Of a DNA stretch of 64,000 bases, positions 43,801 to 56,763 are shown piece by piece. A program made the translations under genes and the position numbers. The DNA is from Paralithodes platypus. Its lineage: Eukaryota; Arthropoda; Malacostraca; Decapoda; Lithodidae. The DNA lies in assembly GCA_032716605.1 (NCBI GenBank), contig CM064571.1, forward strand, positions 11,992,220 to 12,056,219, given 5' to 3'. The notes below the pieces were generated by a model. It worked only from the letters and a program-made list of their open reading frames with translations, ran no database searches and was not told the origin of the DNA. Each line of letters opens with the position of its first letter. Position 1 is the stretch's first letter.

Positions 43801-46800
43801 CCTCTACCATTATATCCTCCCAAACAGTACCTCTACCATTATATCCTCCCAAACAGTACCTCTACCATTATATCCTCCCAAACAGTACCTCTACCATTAT
43901 ATCCTCCCCAACCTCCCTCCACCATTATATCCTCCCAAACAGTACCTCTACCATTATATCCTCCCATCAATACCTCTACCATTATATCCTCCCAAACAGT
44001 ACCTCTACCATTATATCCTCCCAAACAGTACCTCTACCATTATATCCTCCCAAACAATACCTCTACCATTATATCCTCCCAAACAGTACCTCTACCATTA
44101 TATCCTCCCAAACAATACCTCTACCATTATATCCTCCCAAACAGTACCTCTACCATTATATCCTCCCAAACAGTACCTCTACCATTATATCCTCCCAAAC
44201 AGTACCTCTACCATTATATCCTCCCAAACAATACCTCTACCATTATATCCTCCCAAACAGTACCTCTACCATTATATCCTCCCAAACAGTACCTCTACCA
44301 TTATATCCTCCCAAACAGTACCTCTACCATTATATCCTCCCAAACAGTACCTCTACCATTATATCCTCCCAAACAATACCTCTACCATTATATCCTCCCA
44401 AACAGTACCTCTACCATTATATCCTCCCAAACAGTACCTCTACCATTATATCCTCCCAAACAGTACCTCTACCATTATATCCTCCCAAACAGTACCTCTA
44501 CCATTATATCCTCCCAAACAGTACCTCTACCATTATATCCTCCCAAACATACCTCTACCATTATATCCTCCCAAACAGTACCTCTACCATTATATCCTCC
44601 CAAACAATACCTCTACCATTATATCCTCCCAAACAGTACCTCTACCATTATATCCTCCCAAACAGTACCTCTACCATTATATCCTCCCAAACAGTACCTC
44701 TACCATTATATCCTCCCAAACAGTACCTATACCATTATATCCTCCCCAAACAGTACCTCTACCATTATATCCTCCCAAACAGTACCTATACCATTATATC
44801 CTCCCCAAACAGTACCTCTACCATTAAATCCTCCCAAACAGTACCTCTACCATTATATCCTCCCAAACAGTACCTCTACCATTATATCCTCCCAAACAGT
44901 ACCTCTACCATTATATCCTCCCAAACAGTACCTCTACCATTATATCCTCCCAAACAGTACCTCTACCATTATATCCTCCCAAACAATACCTCTACCATTA
45001 TATCCTCCCAAACAGTACCTCTACCATTATATCCTCCCAAACAATACCTCTACCATTATATCCTCCCAAACAGTACCTCTACCATTATATCCTCCCAAAC
45101 AATACCTCTACAATATATCCTCCCAAACAGTACCTCTACCATTATATCCTCCCAAACAGTACCTCTACCATTATATCCTCCCAAACAGTACCTCTACCAT
45201 TATATCCTCCCAAACAGTACCTCTACCATTATATCCTCCCAAACAGTACCTCTACCATTATCCTCCCTAACAGTTCCTCTACCATTATATCCTCCCAAAC
45301 AGTACCTCTACCATTATATCCTCCCAAACAGTACCTCTACCATTATATCCTCCCAAACAATACCTCTACCATTATATCCTCCCAAACATACCTCTACCAT
45401 TATATCCTCCCAAACAGTACCTCTACCATTATATCCTCCCAAACAGTACCTCTACCATTATATCCTCCCAAACAGTACCTCTACCATTATATCCTCCCAA
45501 ACAGTACCTCTACCATTATATCCTCCCAAACAGTACCTCTACCATTATATCCTCCCAAACAGTACCTCTACCATTATATCCTCCCAAACAGTACCTCTAC
45601 CATTATATCCTCCCAAACAGTACCTCTACCATTATATCCTCCCAAACAGTACCTCTACCATTATATCCTCCCAAACAGTACCTCTACCATTATATCCTCC
45701 CAAACAATACCTCTACCATTATATCCTCCCAAACAGTACCTCTACCATTATATCCTCCCAAACAGTACCTCTACCATTATATCCTCCCAAACAGTACCTC
45801 TACCATTATATCCTCCCAAACAATACCTCTACCATTATATCCTCCCAAACAGTACCTCTACCATTATATCCTCCCAAACAATACCTCTACCATTATATCC
45901 TCCCAAACAGTACCTCTACCATTATATCCTCCCAAACAATACCTCTACCATTATATCCTCCCAAACAGTACCTCTACCATTATATCCTCCCAAACAGTAC
46001 CTCTACCATTATATCCTCCCAAACAGTACCTCTACCATTATATCCTCCCAAACAGTACCTCTACCATTATATCCTCCCAAACAGTACCTCTACCATTATA
46101 TCCTCCCAAACAGTACCTCTACCATTATATCCTCCCAAACAATACCTCTACCATTATATCCTCCCAAACAGTACCTCTACCATTATATCCTCCCAAACAA
46201 TACCTCTACCATTATATCCTCCCAAACAGTACCTCTACCATTATATCCTCCCAAACAGTACCTCTACCATTATATCCTCCCAAACAGTACCTCTACCATT
46301 ATATCCTCCCAAACAATACCTCTACCATTATATCCTCCCAAACAGTACCTCTACCATTATATCCTCCCAAACAGTACCTCTACCATTATATCCTCCCAAA
46401 CAGTACCTCTACCATTATATCCTCCCAAACAGTACCTCTACCATTATATCCTCCCAAACAGTACCTCTACCATTATATCCTCCCAAACAGTACCTCTACC
46501 ATTATATCCTCCCAAACAGTACCTCTACCATTATATCCTCCCAAACAGTACCTCTACCATTATATCCTCCCAAACAGTACCTCTACCATTATATCCTCCC
46601 AAACAATACCTCTACCATTATATCCTCCCAAACAGTACCTCTACCATTATATCCTCCCAAACAGTACCTCTACCATTATATCCTCCCAAACAGTACCTCT
46701 ACCATTATATCCTCCCAAACAGTACCTCTACCATTATATCCTCCCAAACAGTACCTCTACCATTATATCCTCCCAAACAGTACCTCTACCATTATATCCT

Positions 46801-49800
46801 CCCAAACAGTACCTCTACCATTATATCCTCCCAAACAGTACCTCTACCATTATATCCTCCCAAACAGTACCTCTACCATTATATCCTCCCAAACAGTACC
46901 TCTACCATTATATCCTCCCAAACAGTACCTCTACCATTATATCCTCCCAAACAGTACCTCTACCATTATATCCTCCCAAACAGTACCTCTACCATTATAT
47001 CCTCCCAAACAGTACCTCTACCATTATATCCTCCCAAACAATACCTCTACCATTATATCCTCCCAAACAGTACCTCTACCATTATATCCTCCCAAACAGT
47101 ACCTCTACCATTATATCCTCCCAAACAGTACCTCTACCATTATATCCTCCCAAACAGTACCTCTACCATTATATCCTCCCAAACAGTACCTCTACCATTA
47201 TATCCTCCCAAACAGTACCTCTACCATTATATCCTCCCAAACAGTACCTCTACCATTATATCCTCCCAAACAGTACCTCTACCATTATATCCTCCCAAAC
47301 AGTACCTCTACCATTATATCCTCCCAAACAGTACCTCTACCATTATATCCTCCCAAACTATACCTCTACCATTATATCCTCCCAAACAGTACCTCTACCA
47401 TTATATCCTCCCAAACAGTACCTCTACCATTATATCCTCCCAAACAGTACCTCTACCATTATATCCTCCCAAACAGTACCTCTACCATTAAATCCTCCCA
47501 AACAGTACCTCTACCATTATATCCTCCCAAACAATACCCTTACCATTATATCCTCCCAAACAGTACCTCTACCATTATATCCTCTCAAACAGTACCTCTA
47601 CCATTATATCCTCCCAAACAGTACCTCTACCATTATATCCTCCCAAACAGTACCTCTACCATTATATCCTCCCAAACAGTACCTCTACCATTATATCCTC
47701 CCAAACAGTACCTCTACCATTATATCCTCCCAAACAGTACCTCTACCATTATATCCTCCCAAACAGTACCTCTACCATTATATCCTCCCAAACAGTACCT
47801 CTACCATTATATCCTCCCAAACAGTACCTCTACCATTATATCCTCCCAAACAGTACCTCTACCATTATATCCTCCCAAACAGTACCTCTACCATTATATC
47901 CTCCCAAACAATACCTCTACCATTATATCCTCCCAAACAGTACCTCTACCATTATATCCTCCCAAACAGTACCTCTACCATTATATCCTCCCAAACAGTA
48001 CCTCTACCATTATATCCTCCCAAACAGTACCTCTACCATTATATCCTCCCAAACATTACCTCTATACCATTATATCCTCCCAAACAGTACCTCTACCATT
48101 ATATCCTCCCAAACAGTACCTCTACCATTATATCCTCCCAAACAGTACCTCTACCATTATATCCTCCCAAACAGTACCTCTACCATTATATCCTCCCAAA
48201 CAATACCTCTACCATTATATCCTCCCAAACAGTACCTCTACCATTATATCCTCCCAAACAATACCTCTACCATTATATCCTCCCAAACAGTACCTCTACC
48301 ATTATATCCTCCCAAACAGTACCTCTACCATTATATCCTCCCAAACAGTACCTCTACCATTATATCCTCCCAAACAGTACCTCTACCATTATATCCTCCC
48401 AAACAGTACCTCTACCATTATATCCTCCCAAACAGTACCTCTACCATTATATCCTCCCAAACAGTACCTCTACCATTATATCCTCCCAAACAGTACCTCT
48501 ACCATTATATCCTCCCAAACAGTACCTCTACCATTATATCCTCCCAAACAGTACCTCTACCATTATATCCTCCCAAACAGTACCTCTACCATTATATCCT
48601 CCCAAACAGTACCTCTACCATTATATCCTCCCAAACAATACCTCTACCATTATATCCTCCCAAACAGTACCTCTACCATTATATCCTCTCAAACAGTACC
48701 TCTACCATTATATCTTCCGAAACAGTACCTCTACCATTACATCCTCCCAAACAGTACCTCTACCATTATATCCTCCCAAACAGTACCTCTACCATTATAT
48801 CCTCCCAAACAATACCTCTACCATTATATCCTCCCAAACAGTACCTCTACCATTATATCCTCCCAAACAGTACCTCTACCATTATATCCTCCCAAACAGT
48901 ACCTCTACCATTATATCCTCCCAAACAGTACCTCTACCATTATATCCTCCCAAACAGTACCTCTACCATTATATCCTCCCAAACAGTACCTCTACCATTA
49001 TATCCTCCCAAACAGTACCTCTACCATTATATCCTCCCAAACAGTACCTCTACCATTATCCTCCCAAACAGTACCTCTACCATTATATCCTCCCAAACAG
49101 TACCTCTACCATTATATCCTCCCAAACAATACCTCTACCATTATATCCTCCCAAACAGTACCTCTACCATTATATCCTCCCAAACAATACCTCTACCATT
49201 ATATCCTCCCAAACAGTACCTCTACCATTATATCCTCCCAAACAGTACCTCTACCATTATATCCTCCCAAACAGTACCTCTACCATTATATCCTCCCAAA
49301 CAGTACCTCTACCATTATCCTCCCAAACAGTACCTCTACCATTATATCCTCCCAAACAGTACCTCTACCATTATATCCTCCCAAACAGTACCTCTACCAT
49401 TATATCCTCCCAAACAGTACCTCTACCATTATATCCTCCCAAACAGTACCTCTACCATTATATCCTCCCAAACAGTACCTCTACCATTATATCCTCCCAA
49501 AAACAATACCTCTACCATTATATCCTCCCAAACAGTACCTCTACCATTATATCCTCCCAAACAGTACCTCTACCATTATATCCTCCCAAACAGTACCTCT
49601 ACCATTATATCCTCCCAAACAGTACCTCTACCATTATATCCTCCCAAACAGTACCTCTACCATTATATCCTCCCAAACAGTACCTCTACCATTATATCCT
49701 CCCAAACAGTACCTCTACCATTATATCCTCCCAAACAGTACCTCTACCATTATATCCTCCCAAACAGTACCTCTACCATTATATCCTCCCAAACAGTACC

Positions 49801-52800
49801 TCTACCATTATATCCTCCCAAACAGTACCTCTACCATTATATCCTCCCAAACAGTACCTCTACCATTATATATCCTCCCAAACAGTACCTCTACCATTAT
49901 ATCCTCCCAAACAGTACCTCTACCATTATATCCTCCCAAACAGTACCTCTACCATTATATCCTCCCAAACAATACCTCTACCATTATATCCTCCCAAACA
50001 GTACCTCTACCATTATATCCTCCCAAACAATACCTCTACCATTATATCCTCCCAAACAGTACCTCTACCATTATATCCTCCCAAACAGTACCTCTACCAT
50101 TATATCCTCCCAAACAGTACCTCTACCATTATATCCTCCCAAACAGTACCTCTACCATTATATCCTCCCAAACAGTACCTCTACCATTATATCCTCCCAA
50201 ACAGTACCTCTACCATTATATCCTCCCAAACAGTACCTCTACCATTATATCCTCCCAAACAGTACCTCTACCATTATATCCTCCCAAACAGTACCTCTAC
50301 CATTATATCCTCCCAAACAGTACCTCTACCATTATATCCTCCCAAACAGTACCTCTACCATTATATCCTCCCAAACAGTACCTCTACCATTATATCCTCC
50401 CAAACAGTACCTCTACCATTATATCCTCCCAAACAGTACCTCTACCATTATATCCTCCCAAACAGTACCTCTACCATTATATCCTCCCAAACAGTACCTC
50501 TACCATTATATCCTCCCAAACAGTACCTCTACCATTATATCCTCCCAAACAGTACCTCTACCATTATATCCTCCCAAACAATACCTCTACCATTATATCC
50601 TCCCAAACAGTACCTCTACCATTATATCCTCCCAAACAGTACCTCTACCATTATATCCTCCCAAACAGTACCTCTACCATTATATCCTCCCAAACAGTAC
50701 CTCTACCATTATATCCTCCCAAACAGTACCTCTACCATTATATCCTCCCAAACAATACCTCTACCATTATATCCTCCCAAACAGTACCTCTACCATTATA
50801 TCCTCCCAAACAGTACCTCTACCATTATATCCTCCCAAACAGTACCTCTACCATTATATCCTCCCAAACAATACCTCTACCATTATATCCTCCCAAACAG
50901 TACCTCTACCATTATATCCTCCCAAACAATACCTCTACCATTATATCCTCCCAAACAGTACCTCTACCATTATATCCTCCCAAACAGTACCTCTACCATT
51001 ATATCCTCCCAAACAGTACCTCTACCATTATATCCTCCCAAACAGTACCTCTACCATTATATCCTCCCAAACAGTACCTCTACCATTATATCCTCCCAAA
51101 CAGTACCTCTACCATTATATCCTCCCAAACAATACCTCTACCATTATATCCTCCCAAACAGTACCTCTACCATTATATCCTCCCAAACAGTACCTCTACC
51201 ATTATATCCTCCCAAACAGTACCTCTACCATTATATCCTCCCAAACATACCTCTACCATTATATCCTCCCAAACAGTACCTCTACCATTATATCCTCCCA
51301 AACAGTACCTCTACCATTATATCCTCCCAAACAGTACCTCTACCATTATATCCTCCCAAACAATACCTCTACCATTATATCCTCCCAAACAGTACCTCTA
51401 CCATTATATCCTCCCAAACAGTACCTCTACCATTATATCCTCCCAAACAGTACCTCTACCATTATATCCTCCCAAACAGTACCTCTACCATTATATCCTC
51501 CCAAACAGTACCTCTACCATTATATCCTCCCAAACAATACCTCTACCATTATATCCTCCCAAACAGTACCTCTACCATTATATCCTCCCAAACAGTACCT
51601 CTACCATTATATCCTCCCAAACAATACCTCTACCATTATATCCTCCCAAACAGTACCTCTACCATTATATCCTCCCAAACAGTACCTCTACCATTATATC
51701 CTCCCAAACAGTACCTCTACCATTATATCCTCCCAAACAGTACCTCTACCATTATATCCTCCCAAACAGTACCTCTACCATTATATCCTCCCAAACAGTA
51801 CCTCTACCATTATATCCTCCCAAACAGTACCTCTACCATTATATCCTCCCAAACAGTACCTCTACCATTATATCCTCCCAAACAGTACCTCTACCATTAT
51901 ATCCTCCCAAACAGTACCTCTACCATTATATCCTCCCAAACAGTACCTCTACCATTATATCCTCCCAAACAGTACCTCTACCATTATATCCTCCCAAACA
52001 GTACCTCTACCATTATATCCTCCCAAACATACCTCTACCATTATATCCTCCCAAACAGTACCTCTACCATTATATCCTCCCAAACAGTACCTCTACCATT
52101 ATATCCTCCCAAACAATACCTCTACCATTATATCCTCCCAAACAGTACCTCTACCATTATATCCTCCCAAACAGTACCTCTACCATTATATCCTCCCAAA
52201 CAATACCTCTACCATTATATCCTCCCAAACAGTACCTCTACCATTATATCCTCCCAAACAGTACCTCTACCATTATATCCTCCCAAACATACCTCTACCA
52301 TTATATCCTCCCAAACAGTACCTCTACCATTATATCCTCCCAAACAGTACCTCTACCATTATATCCTCCCAAACAGTACCTCTACCATTATATCCTCCCA
52401 AACAGTACCTCTACCATTATATCCTCCCAAACAGTACCTCTACCATTATATCCTCCCAAACAGTACCTCTACCATTATATCCTCCCAAACAGTACCTCTA
52501 CCATTATATCCTCCCAAACAGTACCTCTACCATTATATCCTCCCAAACAGTACCTCTACCATTATATCCTCCCAAACAGTACCTCTACCATTATATCCTC
52601 CCAAACAGTACCTCTACCATTATATCCTCCCAAACAATACCTCTACAATATATCCTCCCAAACAGTACCTCTACCATTATATCCTCCCAAACAGTACCTC
52701 TACCATTATATCCTCCCAAACAGTACCTCTACCATTATATCCTCCCAAACAATACCTCTACCATTATATCCTCCCAAACAGTACCTCTACCATTATATCC

Positions 52801-53157
52801 TCCCAAACAGTACCTCTACCATTATATCCTCCCAAACAGTACCTCTACCAATTTATCCTCCCAAACAGTACCTCTACCATTATATCCTCCCAAACAATAC
52901 CTCTACCATTATATCCTCCCAAACAGTACCTCTACCATTATATCCTCCCAAACAGTACCTCTACCAATATCCTCCCAAACAGTACGTCTACCATTATATC
53001 CTCCCAAACAGTACCTCTACCATTATATCCTCCCAAACAGTACCTCTACCATTATATCCTCCCAAACAGTACCTCTACCATTATATCCTCCCAAACAGTA
53101 CCTCTACCATTATATCCTCCCAAACAGTACCGCTACCATTATATCCTCCCAAACAGT
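40867..53157. repeat. 29-bp minisatellite, about 424 units (12.3 kb)
   Basis: The unit is CA(G/A)TACC followed by TCTACCATTATATCCTCCC and AAA. Units are nearly identical throughout; the main polymorphism is G or A at the third position. Rare length variants exist (for example TATATATCC at about 42768 and 49868, missing TA at about 45260, 49060 and 49315). On the minus strand every frame meets a TAA within three units because 29 is not a multiple of three. The few longer frames (43839-44024, 53081-53320) arise only where an indel resets phase, so the array is not coding. Both edges are sharp. Confidence 0.99.
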
Positions 53158-53184
53158 TGACTTCCATAGGGCAGTTGGAATATA

Positions 53185-53339
53185 CAGAGCGATCCTTGAA
53201 TAATTGCCCATAGGGATTTGCCATGTATTTTATTATAAGAGATATTACCATAATCACTACTACTATCATCATCACTACTTCTATCACCATAATGAAATAC
53301 ATGGGAATCCCTATGGGCAATTATTTAAGGATCGCTCTG
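53185..53339. repeat. Hairpin 1 next to the minisatellite
   Basis: The arms CAGAGCGATCCTTGAATAAT, then TGCCCATAGGGATT, and their reverse (AATCCCTATGGGCA, then ATTATTTAAGGATCGCTCTG) flank a loop rich in ATC/ACT triplets (53236-53284). Confidence 0.95.
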
Positions 53340-53562
53340 CATGTACACTCGGTCCAAGAAGTATCTGCACCCCTGCACTGATCATCTGGTGTGTACAGCT
53401 CGGTAGGGTTGGCACCTCTGCCTGCAGCTATATCCATGTGTCAGAGACGATCCTCTCTGACACATGGATGTAGCTGCAGGCAGAGGTGCCAATCCTACCG
53501 AACTGTACACACCGATGATCAGTGTAGGAGGTGCAGATACTTCTAGGACCGAGTGTACATGC
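53339..53562. repeat. Hairpin 2, 108-bp arms, 8-bp loop
   Basis: The left arm 53339-53446 starts GCATGTACACTCGGTCC; the right arm 53455-53562 ends CCGAGTGTACATGC; the loop is ACGATCCT. A few mismatches occur over 108 bp. It adjoins hairpin 1 directly. It could be a foldback MITE; no target duplication is clear. Confidence 0.95.
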
Positions 53563-53706
53563 TCAGATTAATATGCAGGATTCGAAACTGCATAATAAAT
53601 CGTAGGCTTGTGCATATTTCTTTAACTGTCTTGTGCGCGGAATTTCGATGTGAGTATCCTTGGTTCGAGTCCTTGGAGTGCCACATGTATTTGTTGATTT
53701 AATTAA

Positions 53707-54011
53707 GGGGAGATTTCCACCTTGAGGATTTTTTTCTGATCCTCTTTCTCCCTCATGTTTAGCCCCACTGCTTGTGAGATTTAAAGACGCTTGCCCCATT
53801 AGTTTGTCGATTTTAAGAACCCTTGCCCCATTTCTGTCAATTTTAAGACTATTCGTGCCATTTAGGTGTCGATTTTTTCCTGGCGAGCGATAGCGAGCCT
53901 GTAATTTAAGGGGAACCGGCCTTTGGCCGGTACATTTTTCTTTGAAAGGGGGTCAAGGGGGAGTAATTTTAAGCTTGATGGAAGTCTAGGGAATCAACTA
54001 AAAACCTCCCA
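53707..54011 (+). mobile_element. TTAA MITE, family B copy 3
   Basis: TTAA at 53703-53706 and 54012-54015. Landmarks: TTAGGTGTCGATTTTTTCC, GGCGAGCGATAGCGAGCC, CCGGCCTTTGGCCGG. 305 bp. Confidence 0.9.
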
Positions 54012-54496
54012 TTAATTGAGTTTAGAGGTGAAGTTGGTATATTGGTTGATATTAAATAATATCAGGTCTTTGTGCCATCAGTCTCCCAATAGACGGCACA
54101 CAAAGAAGCTCTGTTTAAGGGAGCCCTTCGCTTTGTTTCTCTTTCTCTCCCTCTCTCTTTGGCTTGTATCCATTCGGCCCCATTCAGACTACTGTTTTAA
54201 GACGTTTACCCCCATCCAGGTGTCAATATTTTCCTGGCGAGCGGTAGCGAGCCAGCATATATGTGGCGCCCCCTGCTGAAGTGAGGCAAACGACGGGCAG
54301 ATGAAATTGAGTTAACACTTGCCTTGGATAGGCAAAGGCATCTTTGAGCCTGTGGAAGAAGCATTTGCCTCAAATCGACACGGAAGTGTCTATAAGGACG
54401 ATCTTCCTGCAATTATTGCAGGATTTTTTTCCCAGCTAACGCATGACTGAAAAGTCTGTGCTGAACTGAGTCAAAGTCCCAAGACAAAAGCCGCCA

Positions 54497-54542
54497 CCAA
54501 TCAGCGGGCGCCATGATGATGAGTCATCGCCCGCCAGCCAAT
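54497..54542 (+). promoter_or_regulatory. Twin CCAAT boxes and AP-1-like site
   Basis: Two CCAATCAGCG motifs (CCAAT at 54497-54501 and 54538-54542, 41 bp apart) flank TGAGTCA at 54520-54526. They lie 119-164 bp before the ATG at 54661. CCAATCA/G is the NF-Y consensus and TGAGTCA the AP-1 consensus. No TATA box is evident. This looks like an element-borne pol II promoter. Confidence 0.6.
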
Positions 54543-54660
54543 CAGCGTCCACCATCTCCCTTCACCCTCCTCAGTTTTCACGCCGCCAGCTCGTATCTAT
54601 CGCATACCATCCACATTTTGTTATTTTTTTGTTTTTGTTTCTGTGCTATTATTCTCCACC

Positions 54661-54954
54661 ATGGCTGATTGCGAGGCGAGTGACCAACCAGAGATACAGT
54701 CACCCTCTGGAGTACGAAAGAGGCCGAGAAACAAACGAAAATGGAAGAAAAATGCAGCAAAAATAAATAGGAACTTAGGCCTTGAGTATACGTCTGCTTA
54801 TACAGGGAGGAAAATACTGGAGCGAAAAGTGGGGCCTCCCTGTACCTGTGCTGCGAAATGTTATGATATTGAAAGTGCCTTGTGCGATATAAATAAGTGT
54901 GTGAAGCCAACACAAGTGTATATTCAGTTATTATGTTTACATATAAGTGTGTGA
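54661..54954 (+). CDS. Transposon protein N-terminal fragment
   Basis: Starts at an ATG in a strong context (CCACCATGG), downstream of the CCAAT boxes. It reads 97 residues. After an acidic lead comes a basic block, VRKRPRNKRKWKKNAAKINR (residues 18-37), then GLEYTSAYTGRKI (40-52) and a Cys-rich end VGPPCTCAAKCYD with Cys at 61, 63 and 67. This order, basic block, G-x-Y, short spacer, K-x-GPPC-x-C-x3-C, resembles the N-terminus of a widespread but uncharacterised protein family in insect, crustacean and cnidarian genomes, which I take to be transposon-encoded (recalled, not searched). Beyond residue 70 the frame enters the 50-bp minisatellite, so the rest of the protein is absent or in lost exons. 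Possible nucleic-acid binding is inferred from composition only. Confidence 0.55.
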   Translation: MADCEASDQPEIQSPSGVRKRPRNKRKWKKNAAKINRNLGLEYTSAYTGRKILERKVGPPCTCAAKCYDIESALCDINKCVKPTQVYIQLLCLHISV

Positions 54955-55392
54955 AGCCAACACAAGTGTATATTCAGTTATTATGTTTACATATAAGTGT
55001 GTGAAGCCAACACAAGTGTATATTCAGTTATTATGTTTACATATAAGTGTGTGAAGCCAACACAAGTGTATATTCAGTTATTATGTTTACATATAAGTGT
55101 GTGAAGCCAATACAAGTGTATATTCAGTTATTATGTTTACATATAAGTGTGTGAAGCCAACACAAGTGTATATTCAGTTATTATGTTTACATATAAGTGT
55201 GTGAAGCCAACACAAGTGTATATTCAGTTATTATGTTTACATATAAGTGTGTGAAGCCAACACAAGTGTATATTCAGTTATTATGTTTACATATAAGTGT
55301 GTGAAGCCAACACAAGTGTATATTCAGTTATTATGTTTACATATAAGTGTGTGAAGCCAATACAAGTGTATATTCAGTTATTATGTTTACAT
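54893..55392. repeat. 50-bp minisatellite, 10 units
   Basis: Ten units starting ATAAGTGTGTGAAGCCAACA every 50 bp from 54893; two units have T for C in CCAACAC. It begins within the reading frame of the transposon ORF and ends in a changed copy (ATAATGTGG). Confidence 0.97.
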
Positions 55393-55492
55393 ATAATGTG
55401 GTAAAGTGTTTATCAATAAGTTCAAGTGCCTATTATACATAATTGGTTTAAGTGAAGGGTCAGGGTCACATCAGTCTCGGCATTCAGCCTCT

Positions 55493-55592
55493 CAGCACTC
55501 ATCTCCCAGTATCTCCGCACTCATCTCCCAGTATCTCCGTACTCATCTCCTAGTATCTCCGCACTCATCTCCCAGTATCTCTGTACTGCACT
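55493..55592. repeat. 22-bp tandem repeat, about 4.5 units
   Basis: CACTCATCTCCCAGTATCTC repeated with small variants. Translated on the plus strand it gives Ser-rich sequence (HSSPSISAL). A GTAAGT donor-like motif follows at 55621. Confidence 0.9.
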
Positions 55593-56142
55593 CATCACCC
55601 AGACTTCCTAACCAACAACAGTAAGTGAATACATTTTCATTGTGGTACAATAAATTAAAATATAATATATTATATTAATATTTGTACCACCAAACGTTAC
55701 TATTACTAATATTACATTATAATACCTATTATGTATTACGGTATTTTGAAATGTACTGTATATTATTATCCTTGACTAACACATTTGTTCAACTTAGGAA
55801 GGATACACCGTGGACAAGAGAGAGAGAGAGAGCAGCTTAATACACAGTACAGTACCTATTTAATTATTATAACCATTAAGTATTATTTTGTGTACGGTAA
55901 TCTACTATTTTTGCTTGGGAAACAAATTATAATTATTACCATTATAGCTCCTATTGTGTACACGGTTTTTTTAAATGTATATTATTTTCCAGACTAACAC
56001 ACTTTTTTCAGCTTAGGAAGGATGCACAGTGCGCGAGAAAGAGAGCAGCGTAATACACTTTACCTATCTTATTATTATAACCATTAAGTATTTTTGTGTA
56101 ATATACTATTTTTCATGGCAAACCAAAATCATTATTCAAATT

Positions 56143-56283
56143 GGAGAAAACAGCGTTTGACAGTTCGTAGCGAGGCAACCGTCCCCCTTACCGTCGCCTG
56201 CCTCCCTCCCTCCCTGGTGGAGGGAGGGAGGCAAGTCTCGTGGGTTGAGAGGGAGCACGGGAACTTTCAAACGCTGTTTTTTC
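56143..56283. repeat. Nested hairpin near the right TIR
   Basis: Outer arms GAGAAAACAGCGTTTGA and TCAAACGCTGTTTTTTC (reverse complement) enclose an inner perfect 14-bp stem, GCCTCCCTCCCTCC/GGAGGGAGGGAGGC, at 56200-56232. Confidence 0.9.
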
Positions 56284-56655
56284 ATTTCTTTATGCTCGTC
56301 GTTTGCCTCACTTCAGCAGGGGACGCCACATATATACTTTTGTTTTGACAGCAAGCTAAATTTGTAAATTTTTCGATAGAAAATTTCTCCGGCGGAGCCG
56401 GATTTCTCCATACAATGCTGGCCCGCTATCGCTCGCCAGGAAGAAATTGACACTTGGATGTGGATAAACGTCTTAAAACAGTTGGCTGAATGGGGCCGAA
56501 TGGATACAAGCCAGGGAATGAGAAAATAGGAGAGAAAGAGAACAAAAGCCGGTGACCCCCCTTAAGCCCCCAATATTGTCTACTGTAATTAGATACACAT
56601 GACAAGAATGATAAAAGCCCATACTTCAATATGAATGCATCCAACTTTGAAAGAA

Positions 56656-56763
56656 AAAAAAGTATAGCCTATATTCCATAATGAAAAGTATAGCCTATAT
56701 TCCATAATGAAAAGTATAGCCTATATTCCATAATGAAAAGTATAGCCTATATTCCATAATGAA
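56656..56763. repeat. 26-bp tandem repeat, about 4 units
   Basis: AAAAGTATAGCCTATATTCC, then ATAATG, repeated four times without evident change. Confidence 0.95.

Larger units (their letters stand above)
54263..56329 (+). mobile_element. 2.07-kb TIR transposon with promoter and ORF
   Basis: Inverted ends of 33 bp with one mismatch: GTGGCGCCCCCTGCTGAAGT, then GAGGCAAACGACG (54263-54295), against the reverse of 56297-56329. ATATAT flanks both sides (54257-54262, 56330-56335), a probable target duplication, although the target is itself an AT run. In order it carries a CCAAT-type promoter, a short Kozak-started ORF, a 50-bp and a 22-bp minisatellite, a GTAAGT donor at 55621 and an internal hairpin region. 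The coding part is too small for a whole transposase, so the copy is probably an internally deleted derivative. Confidence 0.9.
54119..56561 (-). mobile_element. TTAA MITE, family A copy 7, split by a transposon
   Basis: TTAA at 54115-54118 and 56562-56565. The left half ends GGTAGCGAGCCAGCATATAT at 54262 and the right half resumes ATATATACTTTTGTTTTGAC at 56330, exactly as other A copies read through. The 2.07 kb between is the TIR element at 54263-56329. Confidence 0.9.

Noticed and set aside
40867..53157. Array read as a CRISPR or as a coding repeat
   Set aside because: Units are contiguous with no spacers, and every minus-strand frame hits TAA within three 29-bp units. Long frames exist only at indels.
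53204..53473. 89-codon frame in the hairpins
   Set aside because: Runs through both inverted repeats and a triplet-rich loop; a by-product of the palindromes.
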